From positions 1,314,342 to 1,378,341 of the forward strand of contig BPUI01000001.1 of NCBI GenBank assembly GCA_019973575.1: a DNA stretch of 64,000 nt, read 5' to 3'. The notes under the pieces were generated by a model. That model was given only the letters and a program-made list of their open reading frames with translations, searched no databases and was not told where the DNA came from. The stretch comes from Gemmatimonadetes bacterium T265 (lineage in GTDB: Bacteria > Gemmatimonadota > Gemmatimonadetes > Gemmatimonadales > Gemmatimonadaceae). The position numbers were made by a program, and so were the translations under genes. Shown piece after piece: positions 17,521 to 25,781 of the stretch. The stretch's first letter is position 1. Every line of letters starts with the position of its first letter.

Positions 17521-18525
17521 TCAGCGCACGACGAGCTGCGTGCGGGTCTGCTGGGTGAAGCGCTGCACGACGCCGCCGAGCGTGACGGTGACGGTCGTGC
17601 GCCCCTCGCCCGTGCCGTCGACGAGCTGGCCGCGTGCGGGGTCGAGCGCGTAGACGCCACGCGCGGTGCCGGTCGCGACGACGCTCATCGGGCGCACGCC
17701 GGCCGCGCCCTGGCCGCGCGCCGTAGTCGTGCTCTGCCGCGTCACACGCAGGCGGCCGGGGACGGCGGGGTCCGCGGCGCTCTCGTAGCGCGCGACGGTC
17801 TGGGCGACGAGGAGCACGGGCCCGGCGCAGCTCGCGCTCACGGTGGTGTCGCGCCAGCGGACACCGGCGGCGAGGCCGGCCGGGATGCGCGGGAGCGCCT
17901 CGCGCACCGCGGCAATCGCGCCGAGCGAGGCGGCGGCGGCCGGGGCGGTGCAGTGGAGGTCGGTGGCGGGGTCGGCGGGCTCGACGCGCACGCCGCGCGC
18001 GTCGCTCGCGGCGCGGTAGCGGAAGCCGGTCAGGAGGGTGCTCGTCGCGGCGGGGGTCGCGACCGGCGTCGTGCTCGGCGTCGTGTTCGGCGCCGCGGCG
18101 TCGCCACGCACGCGCGCAGACGCGTTGACGACGAGCGAGTCGACGGTGCCCTGCACGCTCGTCGCCCCCGGCGCATCGGACGGGGCCAGGACGGCGGTGA
18201 GGTACGCCGTCGAGATCACGTGTTCGGCGTCGGGCGCCGCGGCGGGCGCGCCGGCGAGGGTCGATGCGTCGCGCGTGACGAGGGCGTCGGTGTGGACCTC
18301 GACGCGGCGCTCCCCGGCGCTCCACGTGAAGCGCGTCGCGCCGCCGGCTGTGGCGGCCACGGGGCGCTCCGCGGCCGGGGCGGCGACCGGGGCCGGAGTC
18401 GCGTCGGGGGCGGGGGTGCGCCCGGCGCACGCGGCCGCGCCGACGAGCGTGGCGATGGCGGACCGGGCGGCGCGGCGCGGAATCGACGTGAGGTGGTGGA
18501 CCGGGGCGGAGTGTTCGACCGACAC
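17521..18525 (-). CDS. Exported protein of unknown function, downstream of rnpB
   Basis: 334 residues from the GTG at 18523-18525. That start is chosen because a longer reading would run into the RNase P RNA gene. A signal-like hydrophobic stretch with a Cys (SAIATLVGAAACAGRTPAP) suggests a lipoprotein with its lipidated Cys near residue 34. The mature protein is rich in Ala, Thr, Val and Pro and looks like a beta-sheet protein; no conserved family is apparent. The C-terminus (VTVTLGGVVQRFTQQTRTQL) resembles other exported proteins of this window only in composition. It starts about 15 bases after the rnpB 3' end and may share its transcript. Confidence 0.6.
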   Translation of the reverse strand: MSVEHSAPVHHLTSIPRRAARSAIATLVGAAACAGRTPAPDATPAPVAAPAAERPVAATAGGATRFTWSAGERRVEVHTDALVTRDASTLAGAPAAAPDAEHVISTAYLTAVLAPSDAPGATSVQGTVDSLVVNASARVRGDAAAPNTTPSTTPVATPAATSTLLTGFRYRAASDARGVRVEPADPATDLHCTAPAAAASLGAIAAVREALPRIPAGLAAGVRWRDTTVSASCAGPVLLVAQTVARYESAADPAVPGRLRVTRQSTTTARGQGAAGVRPMSVVATGTARGVYALDPARGQLVDGTGEGRTTVTVTLGGVVQRFTQQTRTQLVVR

Positions 18526-18539
18526 AGCGAAGGGGTGGA

Positions 18540-19059
18540 GCGTGGCGACCGGTCTGTAAGCCGGGTTCTGTCGAGGAGGAGCGTACCGAAGCACGCCCCA
18601 CTCGGACGGTCATTTCTCTCGGAGCGCGGTCGCCCGCGCCCTCTAGCAGCCTACCCGCGGCTGGCTCCGGCTGCGGGTCAGGGACCCCCGCGCGCGCGGG
18701 CTGTGCGAGACGGGCCGTCTCTCGCCGCCTATTTGGCCTTGCTCCGACCGGGGTTTACCGGCCGTCCTCGTTGCCGAGGACGCGGTGGGCTCTTACCCGC
18801 CGGCGACGCGTGCCTGGTGGCGCGCGTGCCGGCCGCGGTCCGCGGCCGCGCACCCTTTCACCCTTGCCTGTGCCGCCCTCGCGGGCGGCCATCGGCGGTC
18901 TGCTCTCTGTTGCACTGTCCGTCACCCCCGCGCGGGACGGGGGTGCCCAGGGGTTACCTGGCGGTCTGCCCTGTGGAGCCCGGACTTTCCTCGAGCGGAC
19001 GCGGCGCGCCGGTCGACTGGCGGCCACCCGTCTCGCGACCGTCCGACCGGCCGCCACGC
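18540..19059 (-). ncRNA. rnpB: RNase P RNA (M1-like)
   Basis: The RNA component of RNase P, which matures the 5' ends of tRNAs. On the minus strand the 5' part carries the invariant P4 stretch GAGGAAAGTCCGGGCTCC, the middle has GGTAAACCCC followed by GGAGCAAGGCCAAATAGG, and the 3' end has ACAGAACCCGGCTTACAGAC. The termini pair: GCGTGGCGGCCGGTC at the 5' end can form P1 with GACCGGTCGCCACGC at the 3' end. The estimated 520 nt is longer than the usual 350-420 nt of bacterial type A RNA, so there are extra helices or the ends are slightly off. A TATATT word lies just upstream (about 19064-19069). Confidence 0.95.
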
Positions 19060-19205
19060 GGCCAATATACCACGGGCATCACCGGTGCCCGCGCGGGGCC
19101 GCCCCGGCGGGCTCGACGGCGTGTGACGCTGATGTGACGCCGCCTCGTACGATGGACGCCTCTCCAGTTGGTCCTCCTCTGTCGTACCTCCTGCCCGCCC
19201 GCCGC

Positions 19206-20171
19206 ATGTCGAGCACCCCGACCCTCCCGGCCGACGCTCCGCGTTGGCAGGTCGCGCCCGCGCGCGACCGCATCACGTACCAGCCGCGGCCGGACCAGGC
19301 GCGCGGGAATCCGACGGCGAGTAATCGTGATCCGGGTGCGATCGCGGACGTGGCCCTGCCGCGGGTGGTGGCGCTCGTCGCGGCCGGCGAGCGTGCGCCG
19401 TTCGACGCCGCGGTCCGTGGCGTCTGTGCGCCCACGCACCTGCCCGGCGTGGAGGCGCTCGTCGCCGCGTTGCAGGAGCGTCCGGCCGACGGCGTCGTCG
19501 TGTCGGCGAGCGTGCTCGCGGGCGGCGGGGCGCGGGCGCTGGCGACCGTGGCCGGGCTCGGGCGCACGTTCGCGGCGACGCCGCTCGTCGTGCTCGTCTC
19601 GGCCGAGGTCGCGCCGGCGGTGCTCATCGCACTCGGCCGGAGCGGAGCGCGGGCGGTGGTCGACGTGCGCGGGGCGCACGGGTGGGCTGCACTGCAGGGG
19701 CTCTGGCCGTCGTCGGAGCTGCGGACGTTGGCGCAGCGGGCGGCGGCGCGGCTGGCGGGGCCGTTGGCCGAGGTGTCGCCGGGGATGCGCCGCTTCGTGC
19801 TGACGCTGTTCGAGGTGCCGTCGCGGGTGCGGACGGTGCGCAGCTACGCGCCGCGGTTCGGCGTCCTGCCGACGACGATGATGAGTCGGTTCTTTCGCGC
19901 CGGGCTACCGGCGCCGCGGCAGTACCTCGCATTCGCGCGCCTGGCGCGGGCGGCGCAGCTGTTCGAGTCGCCGCGGTGGACGGTCGGGGCGGTGGCGGCA
20001 GAGCTGGAGCACTCGAGCGCGCAGGCGTTCAGTCGCCACCTGTACCTGCAGTTAGGCGTCCGGCCGCGCGAGTTCCGGCGGCGGTACGACGCGGGGCGGA
20101 TGCTCGAGCGGTTTGCCGAAGAGTTGCTCGTGCCGTACGGGGAAGTGCTGACGACGTTTGAGCCGTTTTGA
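19206..20171 (+). CDS. AraC-type HTH regulator, paralogue of the 997-2013 protein
   Basis: 321 residues from ATG 19206; an alternative ATG at 19152 would add 18 residues. Residues ~50-180 form a receiver-like fold without a clear phosphorylation site (FAATPLVVLVSAEVAPAVLI, then GARAVVDVRG). The C-terminal third is an AraC-like double helix-turn-helix: RRFVLTLFEVPSRVRTVRSY, then ARAAQLFESPRWTVGAVAAE with SAQAFSRHLYLQLGVRPREF. Both AraC-type proteins therefore share a receiver-like plus AraC plan. Its heptamer GTTAGGC encodes the Leu-Gly of QLGVRP. It converges with the MBL-fold gene at a long hairpin. Confidence 0.75.
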   Translation: MSSTPTLPADAPRWQVAPARDRITYQPRPDQARGNPTASNRDPGAIADVALPRVVALVAAGERAPFDAAVRGVCAPTHLPGVEALVAALQERPADGVVVSASVLAGGGARALATVAGLGRTFAATPLVVLVSAEVAPAVLIALGRSGARAVVDVRGAHGWAALQGLWPSSELRTLAQRAAARLAGPLAEVSPGMRRFVLTLFEVPSRVRTVRSYAPRFGVLPTTMMSRFFRAGLPAPRQYLAFARLARAAQLFESPRWTVGAVAAELEHSSAQAFSRHLYLQLGVRPREFRRRYDAGRMLERFAEELLVPYGEVLTTFEPF

Positions 20172-20264
20172 GGGCGGGGCGGCAGTACCGTCGGCGGTGG
20201 GGCGGCTGACGGTGCCGCCCCACCGTCAGCCGCCCCACCGCGAACGATCCTACCGCCCCGCCCT
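20171..20264. terminator. Large inverted repeat at convergent gene ends; carries the 41-bp dispersed repeat
   Basis: A 20-bp perfect inverted repeat, CGGTGGGGCGGCTGACGGTG at 20195-20214 and its complement at 20221-20240, has a 6-base loop. Outer arms AGGGCGGGGCGG (20171-20182) and its complement (20253-20264) extend the stem. It overlaps the stop codons of both converging genes and is a good candidate for a bidirectional, poly-U-free terminator. The right half, 20222-20262, matches 31188-31228 at about 38 of 41 positions. Confidence 0.75.
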
Positions 20265-21131
20265 CGGCACTTCAAATCGCTCCCCAATCCCCACTACCCG
20301 CACCCGCCCCCCCAACGGATGCTCGGCCACCAGCCCCCGCAGCTCGTCGATCGCGCCGTACGCGTCCGACGTCACGTGGTTGAACGTCCCCCAGTGGTGC
20401 GGCACCATCCACCGCGCGCCGAGTCGCGTGAACAGTTCGAGCGCGTCGCCCGCGGTGAGGTGGCCCGCGCGGAAGCGCGCCCGCTTCCACGCCGGCGCGC
20501 GGCCGATCGGGAGGAGCGCGACGTCGAGCGGGCGCGCGCCGAGCGTCTCGTGCGTGAGGCGGTGGGTGCCGGGCGCGAGGCCGGTGTCGCTCGCGAAGAA
20601 CGCCGTCCCTCCCGCGCCGGCGTCGAGCAGGTAGTGCTGCGCCGCCGTCCGCCCGCGCACCCGGTCCACCGCGCCCCACCGCGCGCCCACGTGCGCCGCC
20701 GCGGCGGTGTGCACCGCGAGCGGACCCGCGAGCGGGCCCACGTGGACGCCCGGACCCGCGCCGTCCGGCGCACCGACGTGCCACACCTCGCCCGGCGCGA
20801 GCGCCTCGACCGTCGCGAAGCCCTCCGTGCGCAGCCAGCGCGCGACCGTCGGCGGCGCGAGCACCGGCGGCCGCGGCGCCCCGCGCGCGTCCGCCCCCGC
20901 GTCGATCCCGCGCAGCGAGTCGAGCGAGAGGTGGTCGACGTGCGCGTGCGTGACGAGCACCGCGTCGAGCGGCGGCAGCGCGTCGAGCGCGACCCCCGGC
21001 GGGGCGACGCGGCGCAGCCGCGCGCCGAGCGCGACGGGGCCTAACGCCGCGTCGAAGTTGGGGTCGGTGAGGACCGTCGCGCCGCCGAACTCGAGGAGCA
21101 GCGTCGCGTGGCCGACGTAGGTGACGTGCAC
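20250..21131 (-). CDS. MBL-fold metal-dependent hydrolase (UlaG/NAPE-PLD-like)
   Basis: 293 residues, ATG start. The N-terminal MHVTYVGHATLLLEFGGATVLTD is typical of the UlaG/L-ascorbate-6-phosphate lactonase and NAPE-PLD branch of the metallo-beta-lactamase superfamily. The metal motif is THAHVDHLSLDSL near residue 62, and later ligands are seen as VHTAAAAHVGARWG, AFFASDTGLAPG and PHHWGTFNH. There is no signal peptide. The substrate cannot be assigned. Its stop codon lies inside the long inverted repeat described above. Confidence 0.85.
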   Translation of the reverse strand: MHVTYVGHATLLLEFGGATVLTDPNFDAALGPVALGARLRRVAPPGVALDALPPLDAVLVTHAHVDHLSLDSLRGIDAGADARGAPRPPVLAPPTVARWLRTEGFATVEALAPGEVWHVGAPDGAGPGVHVGPLAGPLAVHTAAAAHVGARWGAVDRVRGRTAAQHYLLDAGAGGTAFFASDTGLAPGTHRLTHETLGARPLDVALLPIGRAPAWKRARFRAGHLTAGDALELFTRLGARWMVPHHWGTFNHVTSDAYGAIDELRGLVAEHPLGGRVRVVGIGERFEVPRAGR

Positions 21132-21212
21132 GGCGGCCTCAGGTGCACGCGCCGCGCCACGGGCCGCGCGCCGCGGGCGCGCGCACCCGCGGCCCCGCCG
21201 TCCCCGGACGGC

Positions 21213-23063
21213 TCAGGCCGTCCGCGGCTTCCGGACCGGCGACCCCTGCACGACCGGCTTCGCCGCGACCGCCGTGCCCCCGCCCGCCCCGCCGATTCCG
21301 GCCTTCGCCCGCTCCTTCGCCAGCAGCCACTGCTGCGGCAGCATGACGAGGTTCTGCGTCAGGTAATACAGGTTGAGCCCCGCGGCCATGTTCAGGAAGA
21401 AAAACAGGAACATCGCCGGCGCGACGTAGCCCATCATCTGCGTCTGCGGGTTCGCCGGCGCGCCCCGCATCCCGACCCACGAGATCAGGAACTGCGTCGC
21501 CGCCACCAGCACCGGCAGCGCGTAGAACGGGTCCTTCAGGGAGATGTCGCCCAACCACAGGAACGGCACGCCGCGGAACTCGATCGTGTTCTGGAAGACG
21601 TAGAACAGCGCGAAGAAGATCGGCAGCGGGACGAGCATCGGCAGGCACCCCGTGATCGGCGCGAACGGCGTCATCCCGTGCGCCGCGTACACCTGCACCA
21701 TCTCCTGCTGCAGCCGCTGCGGGTCGTTCTTGTACTTCTGCTGGACGAGCTGAATCTCCGGCTGCACGCGCTGCATCTTGATCTGGTTGCGCAGCATGTT
21801 CTGCTGCAGCGGCCAGAGCACGAGCCGGACGGTGATCCCGAGCACGACGAGTACCCAGCCGTACGAGAGCTTGAGCGTGTCGTGCATCCAGAGGATCGCG
21901 CGGATGGCGAGCGTCGCGAACGGCTGCACGATCCCCTGCAGCCAGCCGCCGTACGGGTTCGACTCCTCGAACGCGCGCCCCTGCGCCACGAGCCGCCGCC
22001 ACTCCTGCGGCCCCGCGTAGACGTCGAACTGGGCCGACGCCCCGCCCCCGGCCGCGGTCCCCGGCGCCGCCATCGGCACCACGAGCGTCGCCTGCGCTCG
22101 CTCGGCCACCTTCGTCGTCCGCGCGCCGCCCGTGAGCGAGAGCTCGCTGAAGGGGCGCGCGACCGCGTCCCCGCCCGTGCCGCGCGGCGCGAGCACGCCC
22201 AACAGGAAGTACTTGCTCTTCGCCACCGCCCAGTCGAGCGGCCCGGGCACGAGCTGCCGCTCGCCCGGGTCGAGCTTCGCGAACGCCTCCCCCTTCGCCG
22301 ACCCGCGGCTCGGCTTCCACGAGTAGGCGAGGTGGCTGAAGTGGTCGAGCGTGTCGCGCTCGCTCACCGCGATCGTCGGCGGCAGGTCGACGAGCAGGAA
22401 CGCCGGCGCGACCGCCGTCTGCACGTCGGCGCGCACCCGCACCGAGTAGCTGTCGGGCGCGAACGTGTAGGTGATCGCGACCGGGAGCGCCGCCCCCGCG
22501 CGCGTCGTCGCCGTCCCGTCGAAGCGGACCTCCTGCACGGAGGCGCCGTTGGCTGGCATGACTCCGGTCGGCGCGCGGCGGAACACCGTGCCCGCGAGCG
22601 GCACCGTGTCCCCCCCGACCACGAGCCGGTAGGCGAGCAGCGGGTCGCCCGGGCGCGCCAGCTGCACCCGCGGCGCCTCGGCCGGGGACGCGTCGCCCTT
22701 CTGCGCGCCGCGCAGCTTCGGCACCTCGCGCAGGTTCGCGAACCGGCGCATCTCCGCCCCGACGAGCTGGGCGCCCTGCGAGCTGACCGCGTACGCCGCC
22801 CGCGTCCCGGCCACGACCGTCGTCTCGACCGGCGCGGCCGCCTGGGCAAGCCCAGGCGCGGCGAGCCCGGTCGCCGCGGTCGCCGCCGTGCCGGGCGGCA
22901 GCGCGGGCGCGCTCGGCGACCCGGGCGTCACCGGAGCGACCGCCGGGGTAGCGGACGCCGCCGGCGCCGGCCGCTGCGGCGGCGCCGGAAAGAGGTACTG
23001 CACGCCGAGAAAGACGAGGATCGAGAGCGCGATCGCGGTCAGGAGGCGGCGATTCGTGTCCAT
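21213..23063 (-). CDS. yidC: Membrane protein insertase YidC
   Basis: 616 residues. The inner-membrane insertase that folds and inserts proteins with or without Sec. An N-terminal transmembrane helix (RRLLTAIALSILVFLGVQYL) precedes an Ala/Pro-rich linker and a large periplasmic beta domain (about residues 80-370), as in Gram-negative YidC. The five-helix core starts at IRAILWMHDTLKLSYGWVLV and continues with GITVRLVLWPLQQNML, whose Arg lines the hydrophilic groove, then the C1 coiled-coil loop PEIQLVQQKYKNDPQRLQQE, ITGCLPMLVPLPIFFALFYV, and LPVLVAATQFLISW. It ends in a basic tail. Length is near that of other Gram-negative YidC (550-620 aa). The gene is the last of the rpmH-rnpA-yidD-yidC set. 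Confidence 0.97.
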   Translation of the reverse strand: MDTNRRLLTAIALSILVFLGVQYLFPAPPQRPAPAASATPAVAPVTPGSPSAPALPPGTAATAATGLAAPGLAQAAAPVETTVVAGTRAAYAVSSQGAQLVGAEMRRFANLREVPKLRGAQKGDASPAEAPRVQLARPGDPLLAYRLVVGGDTVPLAGTVFRRAPTGVMPANGASVQEVRFDGTATTRAGAALPVAITYTFAPDSYSVRVRADVQTAVAPAFLLVDLPPTIAVSERDTLDHFSHLAYSWKPSRGSAKGEAFAKLDPGERQLVPGPLDWAVAKSKYFLLGVLAPRGTGGDAVARPFSELSLTGGARTTKVAERAQATLVVPMAAPGTAAGGGASAQFDVYAGPQEWRRLVAQGRAFEESNPYGGWLQGIVQPFATLAIRAILWMHDTLKLSYGWVLVVLGITVRLVLWPLQQNMLRNQIKMQRVQPEIQLVQQKYKNDPQRLQQEMVQVYAAHGMTPFAPITGCLPMLVPLPIFFALFYVFQNTIEFRGVPFLWLGDISLKDPFYALPVLVAATQFLISWVGMRGAPANPQTQMMGYVAPAMFLFFFLNMAAGLNLYYLTQNLVMLPQQWLLAKERAKAGIGGAGGGTAVAAKPVVQGSPVRKPRTA

Positions 23064-23180
23064 GCGAGAAAAGAGTGAAGAGCAGCGGACGTCCGCCGCG
23101 AACGACGGACCGAGTCCGTCGGGAGTGTCAGAACAGTGTCAGAACAAGGAGATCAGGAGCCTGCGAGTGCGCCCCCGTGT

Positions 23181-23298
23181 GTCATCCTGAGCCGGAGCGC
23201 AGCGCAGGCGAAGGACCGGTCGCCTGGCTGACGAGCCCTCGATTTGATCGCCTCGGACAGCGATCCTTCGCCTGCGCTGCGCTCCGGCTCAGGATGAC
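23181..23298. repeat. REP-like inverted repeat, copy A
   Basis: Two 35-bp perfect inverted arms, 23181-23215 and 23264-23298, begin with GTCATCCTGAGCCGGAGCGC and end with GCGAAGGA. It lies between yidD and yidC. The arms enclose 48 unrelated bases. The core word GTCATCCTGAGC...GCGAAGGATC recurs at 48233 and 51431. Comparable REP/MITE-like repeats are common in high-GC genomes; none encodes protein. Confidence 0.9.
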
Positions 23299-23336
23299 AG
23301 CTCGGCTGCTGGCGCACCGGACATGGTGTCCCCAGC

Positions 23337-23603
23337 TCACGGCACCGGATCGAACCCACCCGGCCGGAACGGATGACACCGCCCGATGCGCCGCACGGTC
23401 AGCCACAGCCCGCGCAGCGCGCCGTGCCGCTCCAGCGCCTCGATCCCGTAGGCCGAACAGGTGGGATAATACCGGCACTGGCCGCCGAGCAGCGGCGAGA
23501 GCGCGACCTGGTAGCCGCGCACGCCGAGCACGAGCAGGCGTGCGACGAGCCCGATCGGGCCGTTCGGGGCCGCGTGATCCGTCGTGCAGGGTGCGTCAGG
23601 CAT
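23337..23603 (-). CDS. yidD: Membrane protein insertion efficiency factor YidD
   Basis: 88 residues, ATG start. The family core is [20 protein letters not shown] followed by [20 protein letters not shown] and [18 protein letters not shown], with the three conserved Cys. YidD is a small peripheral membrane protein that assists the YidC/Sec route. It lies 6 bases after rnpA, as in most bacteria, and separated from yidC by the REP-like repeat. Confidence 0.95.
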   Translation of the reverse strand: MPDAPCTTDHAAPNGPIGLVARLLVLGVRGYQVALSPLLGGQCRYYPTCSAYGIEALERHGALRGLWLTVRRIGRCHPFRPGGFDPVP

Positions 23604-23609
23604 GGTGCG

Positions 23610-24149
23610 TCATGCGGGGGTGATACCCGGCGGCGGCGCGTTCGGCGGATCGGCGGGGGACGGCGGCGTACGCGGCGGCGGACCCGCTGGCGCGCCCACC
23701 GACCGCAGCCACCGCGCCGCATCCCGCGCCGCCCGCTCCACGTCGCGCGCGAGCGCCGCGAACGCCGCCCCGTACGCCTCCGGCCGCGCCCGTAGCAGGA
23801 CCACCCCGCCGGCGAGCCCGGGGCCCGACAGCGCCGGCAACAGGCGCAGCCGCGCGAGCTCCTTTAGCCGCCGCTTGAGCTGGTTGCGCTCGACTCCCGA
23901 CCGCTTGTGCTTCGGCACGATGATCCCCACCCGCGACGTCGCCCCTTCCGGCGACTCGGCCCCGGCCGAACTCCCCGGAGCCGAGCCCCCCGGAAACGCG
24001 GGAAGGGAAGCGAGGACCCGGACGTCGAGATGCTCGGTCCGGACCCGCTTCCCTTCGCGTCGGAGGACGTCCAACTCGCGTCCCCGTGTGACTCGCTGCC
24101 GGCGGGGCAGGCCGTACCGCGCCGGCTCGCCGGCCTGCCCGTCGGTCAG
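23610..24149 (-). CDS. rnpA: Ribonuclease P protein component, CTG start proposed
   Basis: 179 residues if it starts at the CTG at 24147-24149, which overlaps the rpmH TGA as CTGA. No ATG or GTG exists near the expected start; the nearest TTG is 20 codons further in and would remove the conserved [12 protein letters not shown]. Motifs: the basic N-terminal strand region, [10 protein letters not shown] near residue 89, and the RNA-binding [14 protein letters not shown] near residue 103. A ~20-residue Gly/Ser/Pro/Glu insert ([20 protein letters not shown]) separates the first strands, and a Pro-rich tail of ~25 residues follows. Usual length is ~120 aa. It binds the RNase P RNA and helps bind pre-tRNA. 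Confidence 0.85.
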   Translation of the reverse strand: MTDGQAGEPARYGLPRRQRVTRGRELDVLRREGKRVRTEHLDVRVLASLPAFPGGSAPGSSAGAESPEGATSRVGIIVPKHKRSGVERNQLKRRLKELARLRLLPALSGPGLAGGVVLLRARPEAYGAAFAALARDVERAARDAARWLRSVGAPAGPPPRTPPSPADPPNAPPPGITPA

Positions 24150-24313
24150 GCGCCCGCCGTGTACTTGGTCGGGATCTGAACGGTGAGACGCTTGCGCCCC
24201 TTCTTGCGGCGGCGGCTCAGCACTTCGCGCCCCCACTTGTCCGCCATGCGCGCGCGGAAGCCGTGCGTGCGCGCGCGGCGCTTGTTGCGGGGGCGATAGG
24301 TGGGCTTGCCCAT
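24146..24313 (-). CDS. rpmH: Ribosomal protein L34
   Basis: 55 residues, ATG 24311-24313. The signature is [20 protein letters not shown] followed by [20 protein letters not shown]. The last ten residues ([10 protein letters not shown]) are a short extension over the usual 44-47 residues of L34. It is a small basic protein of the 50S subunit. Its stop overlaps rnpA, giving strong translational coupling, and the neighbours are the canonical origin-region genes. Confidence 0.97.
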   Translation of the reverse strand: MGKPTYRPRNKRRARTHGFRARMADKWGREVLSRRRKKGRKRLTVQIPTKYTAGA

Positions 24314-24455
24314 GACGAACTCCAACAGGTGAAACTGCCGTGAACGAACGTCGCTCGGCACGAACACGGCACGAACGACGTACGCCGGCGGCGGTGCGCC
24401 ATCCGCACCTACCCACCGGCGTAGCCCGCAATGCTAGTCCGACCGGCCGCCGAGG

Positions 24456-25775
24456 TCAAGCAGATGACGCCACCGCCGCCGCGCGTGTCCGAAGCAGCGT
24501 CTGCTCGCGGGCGTTGCGGGTGAGCGCCGCCGCGCGCATGAACTCCGCCCCCGCCTCCTCCAACCGGCCGAGCCGTTCGAGCAGGTCGCCGCGCACGCTC
24601 GGCAGCAGGTGATAGCCCCGGAGCGGCCCGCCCGCGGCCGCCTCCGCCGCGAGCGCGTCGACCAGCACGAGCCCCGCGGCCGGCCCGTACGCCGTCGCGA
24701 CCGCGACCGCGCGGTTGAGCGCCACCACCGGCGACGGGACCGACTCTGCCAGTGCGTCGTAGAGCGCCGCGATGCGCTCCCAGTCGGTCTCGGCCGCCGT
24801 GCGCGCCCGCGCGTGGCACGCGGCGATGGCGGCCTGCAGCGCGTACGCGCCGAGCAGGTCGCCCGCTGCCCGCGCGAGCGCCTCCGCCCGCGCGAGCGCC
24901 GCGAGTCCCCGGCCGATGAGCAGGTGGTCCCACCGTCCGCGGTTCTGGTCCAGCAGGAGCACCGGCTCCCCCGCCGGCCCGACCCGCGCCCGGAGCCGCG
25001 ACGCCTGCAGCTCCATGAGTGCCACGAGGCCGTGCGCCTCCGCGTCGTCAGGCGCGAGCCCTGCCACCACGCGCCCGAGCCGCAGCGCTTCCTCGCAGAG
25101 TTGGGGGCGCGCCCAGCTGTCGCCGGCCGTCGCGGTGTAGCCCTCGTTGAACACGAGGTAGAGCACCTCGAGCACCGAGGCGAGCCGCTCCCTGAGCTCG
25201 GCCCCGCGCGGCACCTCGAACCGGACCCCGGCCGCAACGAGCGTGCGCTTGGCGCGCACGATCCGCTGCGCGACGGTCGGCTCCGCCGTGAGAGAGGCGC
25301 GTGCGATCTCGTCGGTCGTGAGCCCGCCCACGAGCCGGAGCGTGAGCGCCACCCGCGACTCGCGCGCGAGCACCGGGTGGCAGGTCATCAGCATGAGCCC
25401 GAGCCGCTCGTCGCCGCCCGGGTCGTCGAGCGCGGCGTCGAGCGCGGCCGCCGCCTCATCGGCTCGCGCGTCCTGTTCGGTGCCGAGTTGCGCGTGCGTG
25501 CGGTCGAGCATGGGGCGTCGGCGCAGGTGGTCGATTGCCCGGCGCCTGGCGGCGGCCATGAGCCACGCGCCCGCGTTATCCGGGACGCCGGCTTCGGGCC
25601 ACCGCTCCAGGGCGAGCACCAGGGCGTCCTGCGCCAGGTCCTCGGCGAGCGCGACGTCGCCCGTGAGCCGGGCGAGCCTGGCGATGAGCCGCGCCGCCTC
25701 CACGCGCCACACCGCCTCGACGGCGCGGTGCGTGGCGCCCGCCAGCACGTCGGACGTCGGCGCGGGTGTCGCCAC
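24456..25775 (-). CDS. ECF42-group RNA polymerase sigma factor with C-terminal TPR-like domain
   Basis: 439 residues, ATG start. The N-terminal sigma2 region has LIARLARLTGDVALAEDLAQ followed by ALERWPEAGVPDNAGAWLMA. The sigma4 region (RLVGGLTTDEIARASLTAEP, then TVAQRIVRAKRTLV) follows near residue 160. Beyond it lies the ~220-residue C-terminal extension of this group, with the hallmark LYLVFNEGYTAT near residue 210 and GRWDHLLIGRGLAAL near 285. The conserved genetic partner of the ECF42 group is a DGPF/YCII protein, which is found 6 bases upstream. No anti-sigma factor is present; the extension is thought to regulate activity. It lies between rpmH and dnaA, an unusual place. Confidence 0.92.
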   Translation of the reverse strand: MATPAPTSDVLAGATHRAVEAVWRVEAARLIARLARLTGDVALAEDLAQDALVLALERWPEAGVPDNAGAWLMAAARRRAIDHLRRRPMLDRTHAQLGTEQDARADEAAAALDAALDDPGGDERLGLMLMTCHPVLARESRVALTLRLVGGLTTDEIARASLTAEPTVAQRIVRAKRTLVAAGVRFEVPRGAELRERLASVLEVLYLVFNEGYTATAGDSWARPQLCEEALRLGRVVAGLAPDDAEAHGLVALMELQASRLRARVGPAGEPVLLLDQNRGRWDHLLIGRGLAALARAEALARAAGDLLGAYALQAAIAACHARARTAAETDWERIAALYDALAESVPSPVVALNRAVAVATAYGPAAGLVLVDALAAEAAAGGPLRGYHLLPSVRGDLLERLGRLEEAGAEFMRAAALTRNAREQTLLRTRAAAVASSA

Positions 25776-25781
25776 GGGCGG

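Noticed and set aside
18526-18594. Upstream extension of the lipoprotein at 17521
   Set aside because: It overlaps the 3' end of rnpB; the GTG at 18523-18525 is preferred.
18771-19205. Upstream extension of the second AraC-type regulator
   Set aside because: It would overlap the RNase P RNA gene; a start at 19206 (or 19152) is more sensible.
21108-23078. Long plus-strand frame opposite yidC
   Set aside because: Antisense shadow of yidC, composed of Arg, His and Glu, without any recognisable fold.
23153-23359. Small ORF over REP copy A
   Set aside because: Translation of the inverted repeat itself; no independent evidence.
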